From positions 372,001-436,000 of the forward strand of contig NZ_JAJITC010000004.1 in assembly GCF_020881035.1 (NCBI RefSeq): a stretch of DNA of 64,000 nt, read 5' to 3'. The notes under the pieces were generated by a model. It saw only the letters and a program-made list of their open reading frames with translations, had not been told where the DNA came from and made no database searches. Source of the DNA: Paraburkholderia translucens. GTDB lineage: Bacteria > Pseudomonadota > Gammaproteobacteria > Burkholderiales > Burkholderiaceae. Positions 50,661 to 59,798 of this stretch are shown here, piece after piece. Positions within the stretch are counted from its first letter, which is position 1; each line of letters opens with the position of its first letter. The translations under genes were made by a program, and so were the position numbers.

Positions 50661-52166
50661 TTAAGCCTTGTTCGTGGCCAACGCGCCGGCGCTGTTGGTG
50701 CCGCCGAACAGCTGGGTCAGGTACTGCGAGTTGTTGTTCATCGTCGCCATCAGCGTATCCAGCGCGGTGAACTGCGCCTGGTACTGACTCGTCAACTGCG
50801 CCGCGTAGAGGGCCAGTGAGTTTTGCTGCGTGGTGATGCTCTTCAGGTCGGCGTTCAGCGCGGTATTGCGCGTGTCGATGATGCCGCCGGTCTGCGTGAA
50901 GTTGGTGATGCTGGTGTTCAACTGCTCGGCGATGCCGTTGGTCGAGTTGAAGAGCTGGGCAACCGTCGCCTGGCTGCTGGTCAGCGCCGTACTCAGCGCC
51001 GTGTTGTCGACCACCAGGGTGCCGTCGGCCGGATCGCCCTTCAGCGTGATGCCGATGGAGGCCAGCGTGGCGGCGGTGCTGCCCGAGCCGACCGCGCCGC
51101 CGACGATGCTGGCGAGCGTGTTTCTGATCGTCTGCAGCGTCGAATCGCCGAGCAGCGCGCCTTGCGAGCTCGCTCCGGAGCTGTACGAGGTCAGAGTGGA
51201 CATCGTCGTCACGACGGTGTTGTAGAGGCTGACGAAATTGTTGATCGCCGTGCTCTGCGACGAGGTGTCCTGCGCGACGGTCAGCGTTTGCGTGGTTCCC
51301 GCCGCCGCGGACGTCAGATTCAGCGTCACGCCGGCAATCGCGCTAGTCACCGCGTTGGTCGAGCTGCTGGCCGCGATGCCGCCGACCGTGAACTCTGCGT
51401 CCTGCGCAACTGCGCTTTGGGTCCACGCGCTGCTCGAATTGGCCGAGGTGATCGTCGACTGGCCGCCGGTCGTGCTAGCGGTCGAAGTCACGCCCAGGCT
51501 CGACAGACCGTTGTCGGTCGTGACATTGCTGGTCGAAACGTTGATGACGTTCGCCGCCCCGGTGTTCGACGCGCGCAGCACGAGGTGCGCGCCGTCCGTG
51601 CCGGTCACGATGGTCGCCGTGACGCCGGGGTTGTTGCTGCTTGCGTTGATCGCCGCGGCAATACCGGACAGCGTGTTGTTGGTGCTGTCGACGCTGATGT
51701 CCATCGACTTGCCGCCGACCGAGATGCTCAGTGTGCCGGTGCCAAGCTGCGTGGTCGCGCCAAAGGCAGCCGATGAAAGCGCCTGCGAACTGGCGACCTG
51801 TGTCACCGCGACCGAGTAGCTGCCGGCCACGGCGCCCGAACCCGCGGTCGCGGTGAGCCCGCTGCCGGTCGCAGTTGCCGTGAACGTGGACAGCGTGGTG
51901 CCGTTCGCGAGGTTGGTGATGCCCGACTGCAGGGCGCTCAAAGCCGAACTGAGCGCGCCGTAAGCGGACAGCTTGGTGTTGTCGCTGGTCTGTTGCGCCG
52001 TTAGCGCCGCGGTTTGTCCTGCGGTCTTCGCGTTGACGAGTGCCGTGACGAGCGTCGACACGTCCATCGACGAATTACCGGTCGAGCCGCTGATGATCGA
52101 TTGGGCGGCCGACTGCAGCTCGGCGTTGGCGCTTGCTGTAGAAGACGTGGTTGAGATCGAGGACAT
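50661..52166 (-). CDS. fliD: FliD, flagellar hook-associated protein 2 (filament cap)
   Basis: Protein of 501 residues rich in Ser, Thr, Ala and Gly. The N-terminal segment SGSTGNSSMDVSTLVTALVNAK and the following KLSAYGALSSALSALQSGITNL are the FliD N-terminal pattern; the C-terminus (LNTSITNFTQTGGIIDTRN, QNSLALYAAQLTSQYQAQFTALDTLMATMNNNSQYLTQLFGG) is the family coiled coil. FliD caps the filament and folds incoming flagellin. Downstream of fliC on the same strand. Confidence 0.95.
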   Translation of the reverse strand: MSSISTTSSTASANAELQSAAQSIISGSTGNSSMDVSTLVTALVNAKTAGQTAALTAQQTSDNTKLSAYGALSSALSALQSGITNLANGTTLSTFTATATGSGLTATAGSGAVAGSYSVAVTQVASSQALSSAAFGATTQLGTGTLSISVGGKSMDISVDSTNNTLSGIAAAINASSNNPGVTATIVTGTDGAHLVLRASNTGAANVINVSTSNVTTDNGLSSLGVTSTASTTGGQSTITSANSSSAWTQSAVAQDAEFTVGGIAASSSTNAVTSAIAGVTLNLTSAAAGTTQTLTVAQDTSSQSTAINNFVSLYNTVVTTMSTLTSYSSGASSQGALLGDSTLQTIRNTLASIVGGAVGSGSTAATLASIGITLKGDPADGTLVVDNTALSTALTSSQATVAQLFNSTNGIAEQLNTSITNFTQTGGIIDTRNTALNADLKSITTQQNSLALYAAQLTSQYQAQFTALDTLMATMNNNSQYLTQLFGGTNSAGALATNKA

Positions 52167-52272
52167 GCGGAGGCTCCGGGCGTCTAGGAATCTGTATCAG
52201 GTGGTGCGCGATGCTACATCACTAGATGATCGAAATGCACTGCGGGAGGCATGCCTCCCGTTGTCTGAAATC

Positions 52273-52308
52273 CGGCGATGCACCCCGCTCACGCGCGGTG
52301 CATCGCCG
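52273..52308 (-). terminator. Long hairpin between fliC and fliD
   Basis: CGGCGATGCACC (52273-52284) and GGTGCATCGCCG (52297-52308) form a perfect 12-bp stem with a 12-base loop. Read on the minus strand it follows the fliC stop by 15 bases and is followed by only GATTTC, so it may be a partial terminator or a 3' stabiliser of the abundant fliC message. Confidence 0.65.
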
Positions 52309-52323
52309 TTACTGCGTCAGCTC

Positions 52324-53472
52324 TTACTGCAGGAGCTTCAGAACTTGCTGCGGGTTCGAGTTAGCTTGCGCCAACACCGAGATGCCTGCTTGTTGCAGCA
52401 CTTGCGCCTTGCTCAGGTTCGCCGTTTCTTGTGCGAAGTTGGCGTCCGTGATCTGCGATTGTGCCGACGACAGGTCCGTCGATTCAGCTTGCTGCGACGT
52501 CGCGATTGCGGTGAAGCGGTTTTGTGCGGCGCCCAGTGCAGCTTGCAGCGTGTTCACGGTCTGCAGTGCATTGTCGATCGAGACCATTGCTTCGTTCGCG
52601 CCGGTGACCGTGCTGATGTCGAGGCCCGAAACCGTCGGCGGGTTGTTGATCGCATTGATCTGGTTGATCGCTGCGGTTGCAGCGGCCGAGGCCGTCGCGC
52701 CCATCGCCGTGGCCAGCGTGTTGCTGAGCGTCAGGTTGGTGATTGCCGTGCCCGAACCTGCGCCCGTGCCATTCGAGAAGATATTGGCGACTGCGCCCGA
52801 CGAAATTGCCTGGTTGTTCTGGTCGGTGAACGTGTAGCCGCCCTTGCCGTCCGACAGCACGTTGACCGACGTGATCGTCGCGCCCGTGCTGGTGTACGTG
52901 CCGGTCGAATCCGTGCTCACGGTGACCGTGCCGACCGTTGCGCCCGTTTGCACCAGACCGCCGCCGATCTTCGCTGCCGACATCGATTGGCTCAGGTCCA
53001 GGGTGATCGTCTGACCGACGTTCGCGCCGACCTGGAACGTCACGCTGCCTGCCGAGCCGTCCAGAATGTTGGTGCCGTTGTACGTCGATTGCGATGCGAT
53101 ACGGTTGACTTCAGCGATCTGCGCCGAGACTTCCTTCTGCAGAGCGGCCTGGTCGCTCGACGACAGCGAACCGGTCGATGCTTGCACCGCCAGCTGGCGA
53201 ATACGTTGCAGGCTCGAGGTCAGCGACGACAATGCGCTCGCCGCGGTCTGAATCATCGACACGCCATCATTCGCATTCGACACGCCCTGGTTCAGGCCGT
53301 TGATCTGCGTTTGCATACGCGTCGAGATTGCCAGACCTGCTGCATCGTCTGCCGCGCTGTTGATCCGCTTGCCCGACGAGAGGCGGGTGATCGCCTGCGA
53401 AAGGGCGCTTTGCGAGCCGTTAAGGTTTTGCTGTGCAACCAGCGAGTTGATGTTGCTATTGATTCCGAGCAT
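52324..53472 (-). CDS. fliC: FliC, flagellin
   Basis: The ATG at 53472 (MLGINSNINSLVAQQNLNGSQ) follows AGGAG and gives 382 residues, the usual Burkholderia size. The conserved N-terminal D0/D1 helices (LSSGKRINSAADDAAGLAIS, LQRIRQLAVQASTG) and C-terminal helices (TAIATSQQAESTDLSSAQSQI, ANLSKAQVLQQAGISVLAQAN) flank a Ser/Thr-rich variable region (about 170-300) exposed on the filament. That region would present the O-glycosylation sites. A sigma28-type promoter lies upstream. Confidence 0.97.
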   Translation of the reverse strand: MLGINSNINSLVAQQNLNGSQSALSQAITRLSSGKRINSAADDAAGLAISTRMQTQINGLNQGVSNANDGVSMIQTAASALSSLTSSLQRIRQLAVQASTGSLSSSDQAALQKEVSAQIAEVNRIASQSTYNGTNILDGSAGSVTFQVGANVGQTITLDLSQSMSAAKIGGGLVQTGATVGTVTVSTDSTGTYTSTGATITSVNVLSDGKGGYTFTDQNNQAISSGAVANIFSNGTGAGSGTAITNLTLSNTLATAMGATASAAATAAINQINAINNPPTVSGLDISTVTGANEAMVSIDNALQTVNTLQAALGAAQNRFTAIATSQQAESTDLSSAQSQITDANFAQETANLSKAQVLQQAGISVLAQANSNPQQVLKLLQ

Positions 53473-53560
53473 GGAAAAACTCCTAAAAAAGCCTTGAGCC
53501 CAGTAAGCCACGTTGGCATCGGCGGAAGCACTCGTTCATTGCTGGCCGCCTCAGTGAAGG

Positions 53561-53587
53561 ATGACGGCCCTCCTAAAAAAAACTTGA
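53561..53587 (-). promoter_or_regulatory. Sigma28 (FliA)-type promoter of fliC
   Basis: On the minus strand TCAAGTTT (53587-53580), 11 bases, then GCCGTCAT (53568-53561). This is the FliA layout (TAAAGTTT-N11-GCCGATAA) with the -35 at 7 of 8 and the -10 at 5 of 8. It gives a leader of about 80 bases before the fliC ATG. Confidence 0.6.
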
Positions 53588-53719
53588 GGAACTTTCTGTA
53601 ATAGCTACCCAATTCTTTTACACTGCGGCCGCCGCCGCCCCCTCGGAGAAAGGGTTTTCGGCCTTTTCGGCGCGGAGGCTGCGGGATTTGTATGGACGGC
53701 GCATTGTCTTTTGCCCATA

Positions 53720-54512
53720 TCGCAAAACCCCTGAGAAATCATGCAAAAGCGCTGGATTGGAAGTGCGGAAATGTGAGTCGCGCCGATGAAGCCACGTCGA
53801 TTCCAATTCTGGATGCGTTAGTTAATGCGGTTCGCGACTTTGTCGATACCGCCGATGTCTATTCCGGGTGGGGGCCGAGAAGGTGCGTGATGAGTCGAAC
53901 ATCGGCAGGTGGCTCGGCCAGAGCGGCGAGCACGACACGATCGTGTTCGCCACGAAAGTTTTGAAGGACCCTCGCGACGAGGGGCCGACGGCGTCCAACA
54001 TTCAAGTGGCGGTCGAAGACCCATGGCGCTGCCAGCAAACCGATTACATCGACGTCGATTTTCACATGACGCCGCCGCCATGCCGCTTGCCGAGGTGCTC
54101 GGCGCATATCAGAAGCTGATCGAGGCGGGCAAGGTGGCTGTCATCGGCGCGTCGGATTATTGCCGCGCGCGCGTCGGGCAAGCGCTCGCGGTGTGGCGCG
54201 TGCACGGGCTGCCCGGGTACCGGTTGCTGCAGCCCGAATACAATTTGTACGATCTTTCGCATTGCGAACGCGACAGCGGGCTGGTGGTGCTCGCGAACCA
54301 TCACTGCTTCGCTAGCGGGTTTCGACCATCTTGAGCAACGGCGCGGCAGCACCCCGGCTGCACTCGCGCTCGCCTTGCTCATCGCTTGGCCGAGCGTTGC
54401 GGCCCCTATTGCCAGCGCGACCTCGGTCGAGCAGTTGAAGAACTTGGCCTCGGCCGCCCGACTGTCCCGGACAGCCGACGATGTCCGCGAGCCGGATGAA
54501 GCAAGCGCCTGA
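53720..54512 (+). pseudogene. Aldo/keto reductase, shattered remnant
   Basis: Pieces of one aldo/keto reductase lie in order in changing frames. Frame one has LDWKCGNV, RADEAT and FVDTADVYSGW (up to about 53875). Frame two has SNIGRWLGQSGEHDTIVFATKV and QTDYIDVDFH. Frame three has EVLGAYQKLIEAGKVAVIGASDY and LQPEYNLYD, ending at CFASGF near 54325. After an internal deletion a last piece reads TPAALALALLIAWPSVAAPIASATSVEQL and ends at TGA 54510-54512. At least two frameshifts plus a deletion of about 70-100 codons make it non-functional. Confidence 0.88.
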
Positions 54513-54916
54513 TGGGGCGCTGAGGCGGGAGCATCGAAGGCCAGGGAAAAGCCTGGCGCAATTGGTAAACCCCTGGTACGATGGAGAGTTTCCTGATATC
54601 ATCGGGAGTGAATTGAGATCTTTGCCTGTTTCGTCAGGGTTCTTTGTTGACGAAAGGTTGGCGAAACGGCAACAGGCGCGGCTTTTGAATTACGTCTGTC
54701 CGCGTTCCGCGGTGAGCTCCCACCTCTCTTTTCCGGCCTCCGTGGCCGCTTTGCCTCTCGCTTCATTCGTGGTTTGGCCGGGGTTGTCCATGAACCCTGC
54801 GTTTGCCTGTTACTGGCCATGGATCGGAGCGACCGGAGGGCCGGCGCGTGAGTAGTGACCTGAGCGGTCACCACCATGCAACTAAACCCGTATCTAGTGA
54901 TTGAGTTAGGAATTAC
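54513..54916. other. Intergenic region upstream of rpsU
   Basis: About 400 bases with no supportable gene and lower GC than average. A small hairpin (CCAGG/CCTGG near 54541-54557) is visible. The right part must hold the rpsU promoter; TTGAAT near 54685 could be a -35, but I could not place a convincing -10. Confidence 0.4.
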
Positions 54917-55129
54917 ATGACGACGATTCTTCTGAAGGAAAACGAGCCGTTCGAAGTGGCAATTCGCCGCTTTCGTCGCGCCATCGAAAAGAATGGCCTG
55001 ATCGCTGAACTGCGTGAGCGCCAATCGTACGAAAAGCCGACCACGGCTCGCAAGCGCAAGAAGGCAGCAGCTGTTAAGCGCCTGCACAAGCGTCTGCGCA
55101 GCCAGATGCTGCCGAAAAAGCTGCACTAA
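54917..55129 (+). CDS. rpsU: 30S ribosomal protein S21
   Basis: Protein of 70 residues, the normal length: [28 protein letters not shown], then [24 protein letters not shown]21 binds near the anti-Shine-Dalgarno region of 16S rRNA and aids initiation. Monocistronic here, unlike the enterobacterial rpsU-dnaG-rpoD operon, and closed by a strong terminator. Confidence 0.98.
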   Translation: MTTILLKENEPFEVAIRRFRRAIEKNGLIAELRERQSYEKPTTARKRKKAAAVKRLHKRLRSQMLPKKLH

Positions 55130-55151
55130 GCACGCTTTTTACGCACGCCGA

Positions 55152-55213
55152 ACGGCGGTGTGAGCTTCGAAAGAAGCCACATCGCCGTTTTGCTTTTGGG
55201 GCGCCCAATTTTT
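55152..55213 (+). terminator. Tandem intrinsic terminators of rpsU
   Basis: ACGGCGGTGTG (55152-55162) pairs with CACATCGCCGT (55178-55188) with one wobble; inside, GCTTC/GAAGC closes on a GAAA tetraloop, and TTTTGCTTTT follows. A second small hairpin, TTGGG-GCG-CCCAA followed by TTTTT, comes directly after (to about 55213). Confidence 0.85.
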
Positions 55214-55231
55214 GCCGTCTGCGTACCCTCG

Positions 55232-55519
55232 TTACGCGGCGTTCCTCAAGCGCTCGGCCGAGAGGCCGAACTCGCGCGCGATCGGACCCAGCCGGTCGTG
55301 CCATTCCCAGACGCCGCCGATGAATCGGACCGGCACGCCTTCCATCGCGCTCATGTAGTCGCACGGCTAGATGAAGTTGCCGACCGGGCAGCCGCCGTTA
55401 AAGCCGCAGTAGGCACCGCCGCCCCTTGGCAGCAATACGGTGCGTTTCTGGTCAAACAGATGCGTGACCGACCGGTCGGAAATGTCCTGATGAGTCAGGA
55501 AGTTGAAGCTATTTTTCAT
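55232..55519 (-). pseudogene. Small unknown gene interrupted by an amber codon
   Basis: From ATG 55519, preceded by GGGAGACC, a 96-codon frame runs to TAA (55234-55232) with a single internal TAG at codon 51 (55369-55367). Before the stop it reads MKNSFNFLTHQDISDRSV, LLPRGGGAYCGFNGGCPVGNFI; after it DYMSAMEGVPVRFIGGVWEW and IAREFGLSAERLRNAA. Both halves look like real protein in composition and codon use. The family is not recognised with certainty; I have an impression of a small Burkholderia-restricted protein. Likely a one-base nonsense mutation. Confidence 0.55.
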
Positions 55520-55744
55520 GGTTGGTCTCCCGCGACCGGCGCGGTGGTATTTTTTAACGTACTTTGCGTGAGCGCATGGCGACGAGTATCCGTCGTGCGG
55601 CGTCCGACGAAGGGCCGACTACGAGCATTAAAAGGCCCAAATTCGTGCTTTTGTCCGTCCCGTTCCGGAGTCTGCTGGATCCGCTGCCCCTAACCCCGAA
55701 CCTTCTGCGCAGAGTAAAGCAAAGCTCCGCCGCCCGCCTGCGCC

Positions 55745-56341
55745 TCACCCCGCCTTGCGACCGCGCCCCTTCTTGCCCAGCGACACGCATCGCTCGCGGC
55801 ATGAGCAGTTCGTCTCATGGTCGTTGACCATGCCGACCGCCTGCATGAATGCGTAGCAGATCGTCGAGCCGACGAATTTGCAGCCGTAGTGCTTGAGCGC
55901 CTTGCTTAGCGCGTCCGATACTTCCGTCTTCGCGGGCGCATGCTTATACGAAGCCCATTCATTCTGAATCGGCGTGTCGTCGACGAATGACCACACGAAG
56001 TTCGCGAGCGAGCCATGTTCGGCCTGAATCTGCTGCACGGCGCGCGCGTTGAGAATGGCCGCCTCGATCTTGCCGCGATGTCGCACGATGCTTTCATCCG
56101 CGACGAGCGCATCCACATGCTTCTGCGTGAAGGCCGCAACCTTGTCGATGTCGAAGTCGGCGAAGGCGCGGCGGTAGCCGGCACGCTTGTTGAGTATCGT
56201 CGACCATGACAACCCGGCCTGCGCGCCTTCGAGCACCAGCATCTCGAACAGGTGCTGGTCGTCGCGCGAGGGCACGCCCCATTCGGTGTCGTGGTACTGT
56301 GCGAGCGCCTCGCTCCATACCCACTTGCATCGTTGTGTCAC
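55745..56341 (-). CDS. tag: DNA-3-methyladenine glycosylase I
   Basis: Protein of 198 residues. The Tag family is marked by MTQRCKWVWSEALAQYHDTEWGVP, FEMLVLEGAQAGLSWSTILNKR (with the catalytic glutamate), and GCKFVGSTICYAFMQAVGMVNDHETNC. The zinc ligands Cys5, the early His of YHDTEW, and the late His and Cys of NDHETNC are all present. It excises 3-methyladenine in alkylation repair. The basic tail KKGRGRKAG is an extension. Confidence 0.96.
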   Translation of the reverse strand: MTQRCKWVWSEALAQYHDTEWGVPSRDDQHLFEMLVLEGAQAGLSWSTILNKRAGYRRAFADFDIDKVAAFTQKHVDALVADESIVRHRGKIEAAILNARAVQQIQAEHGSLANFVWSFVDDTPIQNEWASYKHAPAKTEVSDALSKALKHYGCKFVGSTICYAFMQAVGMVNDHETNCSCRERCVSLGKKGRGRKAG

Positions 56342-56481
56342 TGTTGCGCTCCCGCCAGGTCATGTCGTTTGCCAGCATAGCGGAAGCGGGGTACACCGCA
56401 AGCTGACCGTTCGGCTAATTGCGTGATTCAATCTGACCTGCCACGCTACGCGTTACTCACCCACGGAACTGATTCGATTCG

Positions 56482-57372
56482 ATGAACCACGACTATTTCC
56501 TGATTGGCGTCGACGGCGGCGGCACCGGCACGCGCGTCGTGCTCGGCGACGCGCACGGCCGCGAACTTGCGCAGGCGGCGAGCGGCCCGTCGGGCCTTGG
56601 GCTCGGCATTCCGCGCGCGTGGCAGTCCATTCAGGCCGCCTGCGGCGAGGCGTTCGAGCGGGCCGGCATCGCGCTGGACTGGTCGCGCTGCGTGCTCGGT
56701 TGCGGACTCGCGGGCGTCAACAACCGCGACTGGCTCGCCGGGTTTCACGAGCAGGCTCCGCCGCTAGCAGGACTGGCCGTCGAAACCGACGCCTACACTA
56801 CTCTGCTCGGCGCGCACGGCGGCGCGCCCGGCGTGATTGTCGCGTTGGGCACTGGCAGCGTCGCTGCCTCGCTCGCGGGCAACGGCGAGTTCCGCATGGC
56901 CGGCGGCTACGGCTTTCCGTCGGGCGACGAAGCGAGCGGCGCGTGGCTCGGCCTTCGGCTGATCGTGCACGCGCAACAGGCCCTCGACGGCCGCGTGCCC
57001 GTCGACGACCTTGTACACGCGCTGCTCGCGCACACCGGCGCGCAGGATCGCGACAGTCTTGTCGTGTGGCTGTGCGCGGCCAATCAGACCGCCTATGCGC
57101 GGCTCGCGCCGATCGCGATCGAACACCGCGCGCATCCGTTCGCGGCCCGGCTGCTGAGCGAGGCTGGCGTCGAAGTCGGCAAAATGATCGCCGCGCTGGA
57201 TGCAACGGGCGCACTGCCGGTAGCACTGTGCGGCGGCCTCGGTGCGCCGTTGCGGGAGTATGTGCCGCAGGTGTATCAGGCGCGTTTGCGCGAACCGCGA
57301 GCGGATTCGGCCCATGGCGGCTTGCAACTGGCGCGGCGCGAGGCGCAGCGGCTTGCTGGACGAGCCCTGTAA
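56482..57372 (+). CDS. BadF/BadG/BcrA/BcrD-family ATPase, probable N-acetylglucosamine-type sugar kinase
   Basis: Protein of 296 residues of the ASKHA fold. The phosphate-1 loop is GVDGGGTGTRVVLGD, phosphate-2 is VALGTGSVAAS, and the adenosine motif is CGGLGAPL. A GGYGFPSGDEASGAWLGLRL segment, typical of GlcNAc kinases of the BadF family, is present. It phosphorylates an amino sugar, probably recycled GlcNAc or glucosamine. It is followed by a Cof-type phosphatase 48 bases later. Confidence 0.88.
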   Translation: MNHDYFLIGVDGGGTGTRVVLGDAHGRELAQAASGPSGLGLGIPRAWQSIQAACGEAFERAGIALDWSRCVLGCGLAGVNNRDWLAGFHEQAPPLAGLAVETDAYTTLLGAHGGAPGVIVALGTGSVAASLAGNGEFRMAGGYGFPSGDEASGAWLGLRLIVHAQQALDGRVPVDDLVHALLAHTGAQDRDSLVVWLCAANQTAYARLAPIAIEHRAHPFAARLLSEAGVEVGKMIAALDATGALPVALCGGLGAPLREYVPQVYQARLREPRADSAHGGLQLARREAQRLAGRAL

Positions 57373-57420
57373 AATAGCCGTTTTGACGCTGCCTCGACGG
57401 CCCCGCCGTTGCACTTCACC

Positions 57421-58242
57421 ATGTATAAAGTCATCGCCACGGATCTCGACGGCACGCTGCTCAACGCCGATCACCAGGTGGACCCGTTCACGATCGCCAC
57501 GGTGCGCAAGCTCGAAACTGACGGGCTGCAATTCGTGATCGCAACGGGGCGGCATTACTGTGACGTCGCGGGCATCCGCGATGTGCTGGGCATCAAGCCG
57601 TATCTGATCACATCGAACGGCGCGCGCATTCACTCCCCTGACAACGCGGTCATCCATGCCGACGACCTGCCGCCGGCGATCGTCCAGCGTCTCGTGCAGC
57701 CCGAAATTATCGGCGCGCACGGTCGGGTGATCGTCAGTCTGTTTGCGGACGAGGCGTGGCTCATCGACCGCGATGCGCCCCATCTGCTGGAATTCCACCA
57801 GGACTCGGGCTTCACTTACCAGGTGGCCGACCTGCCGAAGCACGATGGCGTCGACATTGCAAAGGCACTATATATTGGCGATCCCGCCGATCTCGCAGAG
57901 GTGGCCGCCAATCTCGAACGCGAATTCGGAGACCGTCTGTACGTGACGTATTCGTTGCCGGACTGTCTCGAAGTGATGACCGCGAATGTGTCGAAGGGGC
58001 GCGCGCTGCAGATCGTGCTCGAGCGCCTCGGTGTCGACGCGTCGCATTGCGTCGCGTTCGGCGACAACATGAACGACATCGACCTGCTCGAGACGGCAGG
58101 CCATCCGTTCATGATGAACAACGCCAATCCTGATCTCATCACGCGCCTGCCGCACGTGCCACGCATCGGCAACAATTTCGAGGCGGGCGTGGCGCACCAT
58201 CTGCGCAAACTGTTTGCGCTCAATGACGAACTGATGCCCTGA
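57421..58242 (+). CDS. Cof-type HAD-IIB phosphatase
   Basis: ATG 57421 (MYKVIATDLDGTLLNADHQVDPF), 273 residues; an in-frame TTG lies four codons earlier. HAD motif I is DLDGTLL, motif II ATGR, motif III lysine in SKGRAL, and motif IV GDNMNDIDLLETAG. Such enzymes dephosphorylate sugar phosphates, nucleotides or PLP. Possibly co-transcribed with the sugar kinase. Confidence 0.95.
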   Translation: MYKVIATDLDGTLLNADHQVDPFTIATVRKLETDGLQFVIATGRHYCDVAGIRDVLGIKPYLITSNGARIHSPDNAVIHADDLPPAIVQRLVQPEIIGAHGRVIVSLFADEAWLIDRDAPHLLEFHQDSGFTYQVADLPKHDGVDIAKALYIGDPADLAEVAANLEREFGDRLYVTYSLPDCLEVMTANVSKGRALQIVLERLGVDASHCVAFGDNMNDIDLLETAGHPFMMNNANPDLITRLPHVPRIGNNFEAGVAHHLRKLFALNDELMP

Positions 58243-58361
58243 GTCGGATTCATCGCGATTGAAAATGGCCCACATCCACTAGTAGGGGTGCGGGCCGCAG
58301 AAGTGGCTCGCGCAATGCGGAGCCAGCAGGACGGCCGTAAGGCCGTCCGCGTTCGCGCTCA

Positions 58362-58655
58362 TCAATCCCGCCAGCCGCGATGCTCGCCGCGATCGTCGTG
58401 ACCCCAGCGATGGTCGTCGCGACGCCAATCGCGGTCATCGCGGTGGTAGTCGCGGTAGTAGCCGCCGCGCTCGTAGCGATGATCCCAGCCGCCGTAATAC
58501 ACCGGCTCCGGCGCCACATAAACAGGCGCGGGGGCTGCATAAACCGGAGCGCCGAGCGACAGGCCGACGCTCAGATCCGTATGCGCCTGCGCGACACCGC
58601 ATGCGCCCGCCGCGAGGCCGGCAGCAACCAGCAAGTGAGTGACGATGCGTTTCAT
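58362..58655 (-). CDS. Small secreted PXPV-repeat-type protein
   Basis: ATG 58655 (MKRIVTHLLVAAGLAAGACGVAQA signal peptide), 97 residues. After the signal, proline-valine repeats PVYAAPAPVYVAPEPVYYG are followed by a tail rich in Arg, Asp, Tyr, His and Trp (YERGGYYRDYHRDDRDWRRDDHRW). This resembles the periplasmic PXPV-repeat proteins common in Burkholderia, whose role is unknown. Low complexity limits any functional call. Confidence 0.75.
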   Translation of the reverse strand: MKRIVTHLLVAAGLAAGACGVAQAHTDLSVGLSLGAPVYAAPAPVYVAPEPVYYGGWDHRYERGGYYRDYHRDDRDWRRDDHRWGHDDRGEHRGWRD

Positions 58656-58940
58656 ATTCCTCTCCTGTGAAGCGACGTGGGTTTGTCGCACAGGACCAAT
58701 GTACGCACTCGGGGCAAGGTGGACTGCGACGAGATGTTACGGACTGCAAGCATCGTCCGGGCCATCGATTGCAGCCGGAAAGATCCCCCGTGCGCTGCGC
58801 CTGATCAGCCTGCTTCGCCAGGAGCCGCACCGCACCGGCATTGGCGGCCGTTCAGCTGAAGTCAGGCGGCGGCCGGTCGCGCGCGTTTGCCGATGGACGC
58901 GCCAGCACGCGTAATCGCGGCTTACATCTGTATTGGCCGA

Positions 58941-59657
58941 TTAATCCGCGGCACGCGCCGAAGCGGCCGAAATTGCTGAAGCGGCTGCGCCGGCGGAGGG
59001 CGCCGAAACTCCCGGCAGTGCCGCGCAAGGGCAATCGGTTGCCCGTCCGTCGAGTCCTTCGCGATCGTGTTTGAAGCTCGCGCGCGGTGTGCCGTCGCGC
59101 CAGTCGAGTCGCACGATGTAAATGCTGTCGAAGTCGTCGGTGCGCCATTCGGGCACATCGGCGGCGTTGCCGCCATGCGCGCTCAACATCTGCCGCAACA
59201 GTTTCTCGATCAGCTTGTGCTCCCACGCGATGACGATCAGCTTGCCGCGATTGGCCGGAACGACGAGCGCGTTGCCGAGCTGGTCGATCTGGGCAAAGCC
59301 GTACGGCGTTTGCACCGGCATCTGGAATTGAATCGCGGTCGGCTCGATCGTCGCGAGCGGGCGCACGTAGTAATACGGATGACCGCTGTCGTCTTTCTGC
59401 TGGCCAGGGTCCGGCGCATAGATCGCATCGGGTTTGCCGAATTTGGCGGCGATGACGGCCGGCAGCGCGAGCGCACGGTTGAGCCCCTGGCAGTCGAGCT
59501 GGCCATAGCCTTGTGCAGGCTTCTCGCCATGCCGAACGAATACGAGTGTTTCGATATTGCCGCTTGCCGCGGCCACGGCCGGCAACGCTGCCATGCAAGC
59601 GCACAAGCCGCCGAGCGACAGTGCGACGCCTTGCAGGAATCCGCGGAAACGGTTCAT
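58941..59657 (-). CDS. Secreted histidine-phosphatase-family protein
   Basis: ATG 59657 (MNRFRGFLQGVALSLGGLCACMAALPAVAA signal), 238 residues. The phosphohistidine motif is VFVRHGEKP near residue 45; LDCQGLNRALALP and VIAWEHKLIEKLL, with the second histidine, follow. The C-terminus is an alanine-rich low-complexity tail. It probably hydrolyses a phosphoester in the periplasm; the substrate is unknown. Confidence 0.85.
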   Translation of the reverse strand: MNRFRGFLQGVALSLGGLCACMAALPAVAAASGNIETLVFVRHGEKPAQGYGQLDCQGLNRALALPAVIAAKFGKPDAIYAPDPGQQKDDSGHPYYYVRPLATIEPTAIQFQMPVQTPYGFAQIDQLGNALVVPANRGKLIVIAWEHKLIEKLLRQMLSAHGGNAADVPEWRTDDFDSIYIVRLDWRDGTPRASFKHDREGLDGRATDCPCAALPGVSAPSAGAAASAISAASARAAD

Positions 59658-59798
59658 CGAAAGCACCTGTATTCGAAGCTGGAAAGTCGCCCGATTCTAG
59701 CAGCGGTGCGCGCCTGCACGGGGCCGTTGCGCCGTTCATATCCAGCAGATGCCGCAATGAGAATGGGCGCCGGGGCGCCCATCGATGCTAACTAGCCA

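Noticed and set aside
51973..53601. A 542-codon plus-strand frame across fliD and fliC
   Set aside because: It runs across two flagellar genes and their spacer; flagellin on the other strand is unambiguous.
55367..55369. TAG read as pyrrolysine or suppressed codon
   Set aside because: No pyl genes seen and such decoding is not known in this group; a nonsense mutation is simpler.
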